Of a DNA stretch of 16,962 nt, positions 6,810-12,316 are shown in pieces; the stretch's first letter is position 1, and each line of letters opens with the position of its first letter. The notes below the pieces were generated by a model. That model did not search any database, was not told where the DNA came from, and worked only from the letters and a program-made list of their open reading frames with translations. Source of the DNA: DAOUEG01 sp964595455 (GTDB lineage: Bacteria; Chloroflexota; Dehalococcoidia; Dehalococcoidales; RBG-16-60-22); assembly GCA_964595455.1 (NCBI GenBank), contig CAZQQL010000070.1, forward strand, positions 1 to 16,962, given 5' to 3'. The position numbers and the translations under genes were made by a program.

Positions 6810-6847
6810 CGAAGACTGATTTCGTGACCTGATCTTCAACTTCTTCT

Positions 6848-6876
6848 TTGAGTCACATTCGTTCTTGTGTTATAGT
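6848..6876 (+). promoter_or_regulatory. tRNA-Ser promoter
   Basis: TTGAGT (6848-6853) and TATAGT (6871-6876) are exactly 17 bases apart, about 35 bases before the mature 5' end of the tRNA. Both are close to consensus. Confidence 0.7.
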
Positions 6877-6910
6877 TATTAAAGACTCCCGCAGTCGGTT
6901 TTCCATGCTC

Positions 6911-7002
6911 GGAGGGATCGCATAGTGGTCTAGTGCGGGCGCCTGCTAAGCGCTTACCCTGGGTAACTGGGGTCGAGGGTTCGAATCCCTCTCCCTCCGC
7001 CA
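6911..7002 (+). tRNA. tRNA-Ser (anticodon GCU)
   Basis: Class II tRNA reading AGC/AGU. Acceptor GGAGGGA (6911-6917) pairs with TCCCTCC (6992-6998); G6999 is the discriminator and CCA (7000-7002) is encoded. The anticodon stem GGCGC/GCGCT frames loop CTGCTAA with anticodon GCT. The T arm GAGGG-TTCGAAT-CCCTC is perfect. A long variable arm (ACCC... to GGGGT) lies between, as expected for serine. It directly precedes the AT-richer toxin-antitoxin patch. Confidence 0.95.
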
Positions 7003-7063
7003 TAATCTCCGTAATCGTACTCAAGTTCAAATAACACCCGCCTTTTTTGCGGTATAATAATTA

Positions 7064-7092
7064 TTGCTTATTCTGCCATATGCTCTTATAAT
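7064..7092 (+). promoter_or_regulatory. Promoter of MazEF-type operon
   Basis: TTGCTT (7064-7069), 17-base spacer, perfect TATAAT (7087-7092). The transcript should start near 7099, leaving a leader of only about 10 bases that contains AGGT before the ATG at 7110. A second TATAAT at 7053-7058 lacks a -35. Confidence 0.7.
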
Positions 7093-7109
7093 CACTATAC
7101 AGGTCAATT

Positions 7110-7376
7110 ATGAACAAAGATAAAAGCATTAAGTATACAGCTACATTATCTGATTCCTCAATAGAGGAACTGAAACATCTGGCGCAAAAAAAGGTTGTTC
7201 CCTCGGTCAACTTCGCGATAAGAGAAGCGATCGAGACGTACATCGTTCAAACGAAAAAAGAACTATATGAGAAGGAAATGCAGGAAGCAGCTCAAGATGA
7301 GGACTACCTGCGAAGAACATACGAAACCCAGGAAGACTTTTACTACGTCGATAATGAGGCCATCCCGGAGTGGTAA
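7110..7376 (+). CDS. Putative antitoxin of a MazEF/PemIK-type module (ribbon-helix-helix)
   Basis: An 88-residue protein placed just as a MazE antitoxin is: its last seven bases overlap the MazF-like gene. The N-terminal half (IKYTATLSDSSIEELKHLAQ, then VPSVNFAIREAIETYI) looks like a ribbon-helix-helix DNA-binding domain, with a beta strand then two helices. The acidic C-terminal half (EKEMQEAAQDEDYLRRTY, then EDFYYVDNEAIPEW) would be the flexible, toxin-binding tail. By family knowledge it binds and inhibits the toxin and represses its own promoter. The short leader and promoter at 7064-7092 fit autoregulation. The assignment depends mostly on context and RHH pattern. Confidence 0.8.
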   Translation: MNKDKSIKYTATLSDSSIEELKHLAQKKVVPSVNFAIREAIETYIVQTKKELYEKEMQEAAQDEDYLRRTYETQEDFYYVDNEAIPEW

Positions 7377-7714
7377 ACAAGTGGGATATCTACTATTGCG
7401 ATCTGAACCCCGTCATCGGTAACGAACAGCGGGGAACGCGGCCCGTGCTGGTGATATCCAATAACGCAGTCAACCATAATCTTCACGTATCCACGGTATT
7501 ACCGTTAACGAGCGTTAAAGAAGGCCGTAGAATATTCCCTACAGAAGTATTACTTCCAATCAGCACCACTAGATTGCCTAAGGTATCAGTGGCGCTCGTT
7601 CAACAGGTCCGCACGATCGATCATAGCCGGCTGGCTGGCTTTATCGGTACTATAGAGGACGAAGGATTGAGACATCAAATATTGAACGTAGTAAAAGAAT
7701 ACTTTGAATACTGA
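7370..7714 (+). CDS. MazF/PemK-family toxin endoribonuclease
   Basis: A 114-residue type II toxin, expected to cleave mRNA at short sequence motifs. Seen: IYYCDLNPVIGNEQRGTRP at 7-25, which carries the usual start of MazF (DIYxxDLxPxxGxEq-g-RPVLVI) with the conserved Arg24 before PVLVISNN, and VSTVLPLTS (41-49), where the conserved Thr of the active site falls. The C-terminal helix ends RHQILNVVKEYFEY as in many MazF. The GTG start at 7370 overlaps the antitoxin stop by seven bases, typical translational coupling. It looks intact. The region is AT-richer than its neighbours, consistent with lateral gain. Confidence 0.93.
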   Translation: MVNKWDIYYCDLNPVIGNEQRGTRPVLVISNNAVNHNLHVSTVLPLTSVKEGRRIFPTEVLLPISTTRLPKVSVALVQQVRTIDHSRLAGFIGTIEDEGLRHQILNVVKEYFEY

Positions 7715-7722
7715 ATACCCGG

Positions 7723-7728
7723 TATAAT
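7723..7728 (+). promoter_or_regulatory. -10-like TATAAT directly before the DUF1801 start
   Basis: GGTATAAT ends four bases before the ATG at 7733. If used, transcription would begin at or near the A of the start codon, giving a leaderless mRNA; there is no SD there. No good -35 is seen (TTGAAT is too close), so the gene may instead be read from the toxin-antitoxin promoter. Confidence 0.35.
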
Positions 7729-7732
7729 CATC

Positions 7733-8071
7733 ATGAACAGCGAGATCGATGCCTACATCGACAAACAGAAGTCCCCGCAGAAAGAGATCTGCCGCGCTCT
7801 CCGGGAACTGATCCACACTACAGTTCCTGATATCGCCGAAGAAATGAAATGGGGGGTACCGGCCTTCGGGGACGGAATTTTCTACATCGTCGCCCTCAAG
7901 GACCACGTCAACCTGGGTTTTTCCAGCCGCGGATTGAGCAAAGAGGAACTGGCCCTCTTCGATGGCGGAGGCAAGACCACCCGGCACATACAGGTAAACT
8001 CACCTGACATAGATGAGACGAGGATATTGCCTCTTCTGATTATGGTCAATAACAGGAACATTAGCAGGTAA
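7733..8071 (+). CDS. DUF1801 (YdhG-like) protein
   Basis: A 112-residue protein with the DUF1801 pattern: IDAYIDKQKSPQKEICRALR at 5-24, the hallmark EEMKWGVPAF at 36-45, then FYIVALKDHVNLGF at 50-63, and a C-terminal region with IDETRILPLL. The fold is known from iron-chaperone/frataxin-like structures but its function is not established. It follows the toxin by 18 bases and may share its transcript, though a functional tie is doubtful. No SD precedes the ATG. Confidence 0.85.
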   Translation: MNSEIDAYIDKQKSPQKEICRALRELIHTTVPDIAEEMKWGVPAFGDGIFYIVALKDHVNLGFSSRGLSKEELALFDGGGKTTRHIQVNSPDIDETRILPLLIMVNNRNISR

Positions 8072-8160
8072 ACACTGCCCGCCATCTGATTTCTTCATTT
8101 CTCCCGCAATCTGTTACAATTCAATTGTACTTCCATATCATCGGAGAACATTTCAGCGTA

Positions 8161-9423
8161 ATGCCCTCGTACCATATCTGGACCATCGGCTGCCAGATGA
8201 ATAAAGCCGAATCGGACCGCCTCGCGGGGCGGCTGGAAGAACTTGGCTATGCCCCGGCAGCCTCACCGGCCGAAGCCGATGTCGTCATCCTCAACAGCTG
8301 TGTCGTGCGGCAGAGCGCCGAGGACCGCATCGTCAACAAGATATACTCGCTCCGGCCGGTCCGTAAGGCCAACCCCGGCGCCCTGCTGGCCGTGACCGGC
8401 TGCTTCGTCGGGGAAGATGCCAGAGCATTGAAAAAACGGTTTCCCCATATCGATTACTTCTTCTCTGCCGGAGGGGACCCGCCCTGGCTGGAAGCTCCGG
8501 CATCGCCGCCGCTGCCCGCCGCCGTCAAGCCGGTGGAATACCTTTCCATCAGCCAGGGATGCAACAATTTCTGCACCTACTGCATCGTCCCCTACCGTCG
8601 GGGACGTGAACGCAGCCGGCCGTTCCAGGAGATCGTCTGTGAAGCCCGGGAACTGGCTCGCCGCGGCACGAAGGAAATCGTGCTGCTCGGCCAGAACGTG
8701 GATTCCTACGGACAGGACCTGCCGGAAAAGCCGGACCTTGCGGACCTTCTCGGCGAAATGAACGTCATACCGGGCATCGCCCGGCTGCGGTTCCTCACCA
8801 ATCACCCCAAGGACATGAGCGACAAGCTCATCGGCGCCATCGCACGGCTTGATAAAGTCTGCGAGCACGTCAATCTGCCCGTCCAGGCCGGGAACGATGC
8901 TATCCTGCATGCCATGGGCCGCGGCTACACTTCTGCGAACTATCTCGCGCTCGTGGAAAAACTCAGGGCGGCCGTCCCGGACATTGCCCTGAGCACCGAC
9001 ATCATCGTCGGGTTTCCCGGGGAAACGCCCGAGCAGTTCCGCGAGACGTACGATTTGATTGCCGCCGTGAATTTTGCTACAGTTCATGTAGCTGCCTATT
9101 CTACGAGGGAAGGCACGGCAGCCGCCCGGCATCTTGAAGACAATGTTCCCGCCGCGGAGAAAAAGGAACGACTGGCCGCCATCGAACGGCTCCAGGAGAA
9201 CGTCCAGACCGCATTGAACGCCCGGCTCCTGGGAACCAGTGTGGAAGTCCTCGTAGAAGGCAAAAATAAAGGAAAATGGTACGGGCGGACCCGGACAGAC
9301 AAGCTCGTATTCTTTAGAGGGAAAGGCGACTTTACCGGCAAACTGGTGAACATCGATATCGAAAAGACCAGCCCGTGGTCGCTGCAGGGGAGTACGCCCC
9401 CAATCGTACAGGAGGAAAAATGA
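8161..9423 (+). CDS. miaB: tRNA-2-methylthio-N6-dimethylallyladenosine synthase
   Basis: A radical SAM methylthiotransferase that adds a 2-methylthio group to i6A37 in tRNAs reading U-starting codons. Seen over 420 residues: N-terminal UPF0004 domain with the three cluster Cys C11 (GCQMN), C47 (NSCVVRQSAEDR), C81 (TGCFV); radical SAM CxxxCxxC at C134-C138-C141 (GCNNFCTYCIVPYRRGRE); HVNLPVQAGND; and a C-terminal TRAM domain from about 357. The CVVRQSAEDR and IVPYRRGRE signatures favour MiaB over MtaB or RimO. I use the ATG at 8161; the TTG at 8125 would add 12 residues with no SD. A GGAG is present but 14 bases upstream. Heads a compact miaB-yajC-nadC operon; yajC begins in its stop codon. Confidence 0.93.
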   Translation: MPSYHIWTIGCQMNKAESDRLAGRLEELGYAPAASPAEADVVILNSCVVRQSAEDRIVNKIYSLRPVRKANPGALLAVTGCFVGEDARALKKRFPHIDYFFSAGGDPPWLEAPASPPLPAAVKPVEYLSISQGCNNFCTYCIVPYRRGRERSRPFQEIVCEARELARRGTKEIVLLGQNVDSYGQDLPEKPDLADLLGEMNVIPGIARLRFLTNHPKDMSDKLIGAIARLDKVCEHVNLPVQAGNDAILHAMGRGYTSANYLALVEKLRAAVPDIALSTDIIVGFPGETPEQFRETYDLIAAVNFATVHVAAYSTREGTAAARHLEDNVPAAEKKERLAAIERLQENVQTALNARLLGTSVEVLVEGKNKGKWYGRTRTDKLVFFRGKGDFTGKLVNIDIEKTSPWSLQGSTPPIVQEEK

Positions 9424-9791
9424 ACAGGTTATCCAAGATTCTCATCGTCGTCGTCCTGCTGACGACCGTCGCTCTGGCCGTCGGCGGGTGTTTGCCCGCA
9501 GCGACGGAAGGAGAGGAACAGGGCGGCTGGGAAAGCACCTGGCCGATGCTCGTGTTCCTGGCCGTGATCTTCGTCTTCTTCTGGTTCGTCATGGTTCGCC
9601 CCCAGCGTAAACGCCAGAAGGAACACCAGCAGATGATGGAAAGCCTCCAGAAAGGAGACAGGGTCATCACAGCGGGCGGCATCTACGGCACGATAGACAG
9701 CGTTAACGAAGATAATGTCGTCATCAAGGTAGAAGGCGGGACCACCCTGCGTATCGCGCGGGGCAGCGTCGCCGTTATGCGAGACAAATAA
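9420..9791 (+). CDS. yajC: Preprotein translocase subunit YajC
   Basis: Single-pass membrane protein associated with SecDF. The YajC domain is plain: TM helix 43-59 followed by VRPQRKRQKEHQQMMESLQKGDRVITAGGIYGT (in residues 59-91), then a small beta domain to Lys123. Unusual is an N-terminal extension with its own signal sequence: basic MNRLSK, hydrophobic stretch, then VGGC with Cys24 in lipobox-like position, so the protein could be a lipoprotein anchored at both ends or simply carry two TMs. The ATG overlaps the miaB TGA by four bases; AGGAGG lies just upstream. secD/secF are not in the window. Confidence 0.92.
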   Translation: MNRLSKILIVVVLLTTVALAVGGCLPAATEGEEQGGWESTWPMLVFLAVIFVFFWFVMVRPQRKRQKEHQQMMESLQKGDRVITAGGIYGTIDSVNEDNVVIKVEGGTTLRIARGSVAVMRDK

Positions 9792-9794
9792 CCC

Positions 9795-10673
9795 ATGAGC
9801 ACAGACCGGCTGCCCCAGGAACAGATCGACCCTATTATCGAGAGGGCATTGGCGGAAGACATCGCCAACGGCGATATCACATCCGAAGCCATCATCCCAA
9901 AGGGGCTGTACGGCAAGGCCTCGCTCCTGATCAAGGAACCGGGAGTGCTGGCCGGCATCGAGGTGGCCGGTCGCGTGTTCAAAAAAGTCGACCCCGACCT
10001 GGAAGTAACCTATATCATCCGTGACGGAGAAGCGATGGAAGTCGGCGACGTCGCCGCCCTCGTGACCGGCAGGGTCATGAGCATACTCAAGGCGGAACGC
10101 ACCGCCCTCAACTTCCTCCAGCGCCTCAGCGGCATCGCCACGATGACCGCCAAATACGTTGCCGAGACCACTGATCTCAACGCCCGCATCTACGATACCC
10201 GGAAAACGACCCCCGGCCTGCGCATCCTGGAAAAATACGCCGTGCGTATGGGCGGCGGCTGCAACCATCGCATAGACCTGGGAGACGCCATCCTCATCAA
10301 GGACAACCACATCGCCGCCCTGCGGGCTACCGGTATGACGCTCAAGGAGATCATTCACAAGGCCCGACAGAATGCTCCAGCGGGCACGGTCATCGAAATA
10401 GAAGTGACCACCACCAAGGAAGCCTTCGAAGCCCTCAAGTCCGGCGCGGATATCATCATGCTGGACAATATGCAGCCCAATGAGATGCGCCAGGTGACCG
10501 GCGTTACCTGCGGTAAAGCCCGCCTGGAAGCTTCCGGCGGCATTACCCTGGACAATGTCCACCATGCCGCCATGACCGGCGTGGACATAATTTCCATCGG
10601 CGCCCTCACCCACTCCGTCAAATCGCTGGATATCAGCCTCGAGCTCGAACCCCAGACCATGAACCTGCTCTAG
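9795..10673 (+). CDS. nadC: Nicotinate-nucleotide pyrophosphorylase (quinolinate phosphoribosyltransferase)
   Basis: Converts quinolinate and PRPP to nicotinate mononucleotide, CO2 and PPi: the de novo NAD step after NadA/NadB. The 292-residue length fits. Seen: EDIANGDITSEA (21-32), ERTALNFLQRLSGIAT (103-118), YDTRKTTPGLR (136-146), KYAVRMGGGCNHR (150-162), DAILIKDNH (166-174), then EIEVTTTKEA, MLDNMQP and LEASGGI - the full NadC set, with the Arg and Lys residues that bind substrate in place. It starts three bases after the yajC stop without an SD, so translation is probably coupled. nadA and nadB are not adjacent. Confidence 0.95.
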   Translation: MSTDRLPQEQIDPIIERALAEDIANGDITSEAIIPKGLYGKASLLIKEPGVLAGIEVAGRVFKKVDPDLEVTYIIRDGEAMEVGDVAALVTGRVMSILKAERTALNFLQRLSGIATMTAKYVAETTDLNARIYDTRKTTPGLRILEKYAVRMGGGCNHRIDLGDAILIKDNHIAALRATGMTLKEIIHKARQNAPAGTVIEIEVTTTKEAFEALKSGADIIMLDNMQPNEMRQVTGVTCGKARLEASGGITLDNVHHAAMTGVDIISIGALTHSVKSLDISLELEPQTMNLL

Positions 10674-10712
10674 TTGGCAGATCGTGTCGATGCCGAACTC
10701 ACTGACATTACC

Positions 10713-10727
10713 CGGCGGTCACCGCCG
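10713..10727 (+). terminator. Hairpin after nadC
   Basis: CGGCGGT and ACCGCCG are exact complements around one C, forming a strong stem 40 bases after the nadC stop. There is no T run, so it may work as a factor-dependent or weak terminator, or protect the 3' end. Confidence 0.4.
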
Positions 10728-10771
10728 ATTCATTCCGATGTCTGCCTTTCGGGTGAAAGTTCAGAGTTCTA

Positions 10772-10853
10772 CATCCCGTTGTCAAACGGGATCCAGGCAT
10801 GCACCGCGGAGGAGTTTACTGGATCCCGGCTGTTGCCGGGATGGACTGGCCCT
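10772..10853 (+). repeat. Dispersed hairpin-pair repeat, copy B
   Basis: Best preserved copy: ATCCCGTT-GTCA-AACGGGAT then GGATCCAGGC-like segment, then ATCCCGGC-TGTT-GCCGGGAT and GGACTGGCC. Collinear with 3601-3684 with a one-base gap and a divergent middle; 6759-6809 is an inverted partial copy. Confidence 0.75.
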
Positions 10854-10932
10854 TAGGAACTTTCCAAAGAAATCCCTCTTTCAGCCGCCACGGATAAGCG
10901 GTTGTTCTGCCCGCGTTCTTCCTTTCCGGTTT

Positions 10933-10954
10933 CCTCTCCCCAACGCGGGAGAGG
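10933..10954. repeat. CCTCTCCC/GGGAGAGG hairpin repeat
   Basis: An 8-bp perfect stem with a 6-base loop, followed by ACTAAGGTGAGGGGG. Its reverse complement reads like the 'CCCTCACC...CCTCTCCC' element scattered in intergenic gaps of many bacterial genomes, so further copies elsewhere are expected. Confidence 0.6.
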
Positions 10955-11010
10955 ACTAAGGTGAGGGGGCACACTGCATTGGACAAAGACCGATGTATCT
11001 ATTACCCTTG

Positions 11011-11030
11011 ACCCCGGTTTGCACCGGGGT
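11011..11030. repeat. ACCCCGGT/ACCGGGGT hairpin
   Basis: Perfect 8-bp stem with TTGC loop, followed by GAGGTCGGAAAAGG. A degraded relative may lie at 3853-3902, sharing CCCGGTTTGC and TGAGGTCG. Confidence 0.45.
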
Positions 11031-11050
11031 GAGGTCGGAAAAGGAAGTAG

Positions 11051-11074
11051 AAAAAACCTGAACGCGAAACGTTC
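11051..11074 (-). terminator. Intrinsic terminator of fmdB-dtd operon
   Basis: On the minus strand, GAACG-TTTCG-CGTTC (11074-11060) is followed after three bases by T6 (11056-11051). It begins six bases after the dtd stop. The stem is only 5 bp, so efficiency may be modest. Confidence 0.55.
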
Positions 11075-11079
11075 TTCTC

Positions 11080-11547
11080 CTAAAACGCTGAACGTGGCAT
11101 GGCCCGGTCTCGGCTATCTATCATCACCGTCACCGGTCCGTCATTGTGTATCTCCACCTGCATGTGCTGCTGGAACCGGCCGGTAGCCACCTTCAACTCG
11201 CTTTCCCGGGCCAGGTTCACGCAATACTCAAAGAGCTTCGATGCCACATCCGGCGGCGCGGCATCGGTAAAGCCCGGCCGGCGGCCCCGCCGCGTGTCCG
11301 CGAAAAGCGTGAACTGGGAAATCAGCAGAAGGTCTCCCCTGACATCCGTAGCGGAAAGATTGAACTTCCCGCTCCCATCATCAAAAATGCGCAGGTTGAT
11401 GACTTTCTGCATCACGTACTGCGCATCTTGCTCGGTATCCGTCCCGGCGACCCCGATAAGTACGACAAGCCCTGTGCCTGCCTCCCCTACGACCTCGCCG
11501 GCAACGCTGACCGAAGCCCGGCTCACTCTCTGTATGAGCGCCTTCAA
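11080..11547 (-). CDS. dtd: D-aminoacyl-tRNA deacylase
   Basis: Hydrolyses D-aminoacyl (and glycyl-mischarged) tRNAs, guarding translation against D-amino acids. The 155-residue protein shows the Dtd signatures: MKALIQRVSRASVSV start, active-site SQFTLF at 77-82, and NDGPVT at 135-140 (the GPxT/cross-subunit motif that enforces chirality). It starts in the last four bases of fmdB (ATGA overlap), so the two are co-translated. A hairpin with T6 follows. It appears complete and functional. Confidence 0.95.
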   Translation of the reverse strand: MKALIQRVSRASVSVAGEVVGEAGTGLVVLIGVAGTDTEQDAQYVMQKVINLRIFDDGSGKFNLSATDVRGDLLLISQFTLFADTRRGRRPGFTDAAPPDVASKLFEYCVNLARESELKVATGRFQQHMQVEIHNDGPVTVMIDSRDRAMPRSAF

Positions 11548-11756
11548 TCTGAACTCTTGCTGCTGCTGCTCTCCGATCCCTTGCGGTGGTCGGTTACGTA
11601 AAATCCGCTGCCCTTGAAGATGATGGGTGCGGGCTGGAAGACCCGCCGGGCGGACTCATTGCACTTGGGGCACTCCGCCATCGGTTCGTCATGAAAACTC
11701 TGTTTCTTCTCAAAACGGTGGCTGCACTTCGTGCATTCGTATTCGTAGATGGGCAT
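11544..11756 (-). CDS. FmdB-family zinc ribbon protein
   Basis: A 70-residue small protein with the FmdB regulatory-protein zinc ribbon: MPIYEYECTKCSHRFE opening, Cys pairs C8/C11 and C29/C32, then VFQPAPIIFKGSGFYVTD, and a low-complexity serine tail (SESSSSKSSD). The family is named for a regulator of formamidase/amidase genes but most members have no defined role. SD GAGGTGA is seven bases upstream. It is transcribed with dtd, with a four-base overlap. Confidence 0.9.
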   Translation of the reverse strand: MPIYEYECTKCSHRFEKKQSFHDEPMAECPKCNESARRVFQPAPIIFKGSGFYVTDHRKGSESSSSKSSD

Positions 11757-11795
11757 CCTTATGTCACCTCGTGTCGAGTAGTCGATTCTATTTTC

Positions 11796-11825
11796 ATTTT
11801 ACAATGAGGCGCCGTTTTCCAGCAA
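11796..11825 (-). promoter_or_regulatory. Promoter of fmdB-dtd operon
   Basis: Minus strand TTGCTG (complement of 11820-11825), 18-base spacer, TAAAAT (complement of 11796-11801). It gives a leader of about 30 bases with the SD GAGGTGA. The rest of the gap 11826-11889 shows nothing recognisable. Confidence 0.5.
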
Positions 11826-11889
11826 GCAGCCCGGACTAAAAGATAGCGTAACATAGAGTGTGTAAAAAAGAGGGGCGCATTCTACAATA

Positions 11890-12316
11890 GTATTGCCAAC
11901 TAAGGAAAGGAGGATTACGTCCCTTTGCTGCTAAACTCAGAAGGCGAAATCAGGAAGAATGTCTGAAACAAGTTAAAAAGGTCTACCTGGCGGAGACCTG
12001 AAGGGAGGCGACGAGCATCTATCGAGACTGGGCCAGACAGAGGCGTCCACTGGAACCGAGGGTGGTGAATTGTTTGGAAGCAGATATGGAAGAGATGCTG
12101 CCATTTCTCTATTGCCCGAAGCTATACGGGAAAAAGGTCCGCACGACCAACGCAAAGAACGGGCTTTTAGAGAAGTCCGAAGCCGCAACCGTCCGATGAA
12201 CTGTTTTTCAGAACTCAGCCGGAGTGGATAGAATACTCTATGGAGTAATCAGCCACCTAAACACACATTGGGAGGAAAAACCCCTTCCTTAATTTCCACA
12301 CAATAGTTGGCACTAC
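11890..12316 (+). mobile_element. Internally deleted IS256-family insertion sequence
   Basis: Bounded by imperfect inverted repeats: GTATTGCCAACTA (11890-11902) and TAGTTGGCACTAC (12304-12316), which match at 12 of 13 positions. Between them lies a left-end leader with AGGAGG, joined directly to the last third of an IS256/Mutator-type transposase carrying a stop and frameshifts. At 427 bases against roughly 1.3 kb for a full element, it has lost most of its interior. No flanking direct repeat is visible. It cannot move by itself, but the ends might still be recognised by a full-length relative. Confidence 0.7.
11927..12292 (+). pseudogene. IS256-family transposase, C-terminal remnant with stop and frameshifts
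   Basis: Reading frames joined: QEECLKQVKKVYLAET, an in-frame TGA at 11999-12001, then REATSIYRDW, CLEADMEEMLPFLYCPK and VRTTNAK; a frameshift near 12153 leads to ERAFREVRSRNRPMNCF; a second shift returns to frame for RILYGVISHLNTHWEEKPLP and TAA at 12290-12292. The order Cys-Leu-E-x-D, RTTNxxER.FREVRRRTRPMG and terminal HLN..WEEKPL is that of the IS256 family C-terminus. The DDE catalytic core upstream is missing. Plainly non-functional. Confidence 0.75.

Larger units (their letters stand above)
10674..11079. other. 406-base repeat-rich gap between convergent nadC and dtd, no gene
   Basis: No convincing gene. In order it holds: a perfect CGGCGGT-C-ACCGCCG hairpin (10713-10727); repeat copy B (10772-10853); a CCTCTCCC/GGGAGAGG hairpin (10933-10954); an ACCCCGGT/ACCGGGGT hairpin (11011-11030); and the dtd terminator. 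A sink for intergenic repeats and a two-way termination zone is the simplest reading. Confidence 0.65.

Noticed and set aside
6980..8100. Integrative element in tRNA-Ser with attL/attR
   Set aside because: No integrase gene and no second copy of the tRNA 3' end was found up to miaB.
10674..10856. Short open frames over repeat copy B
   Set aside because: They are translations of repeat hairpins without an SD or family likeness.
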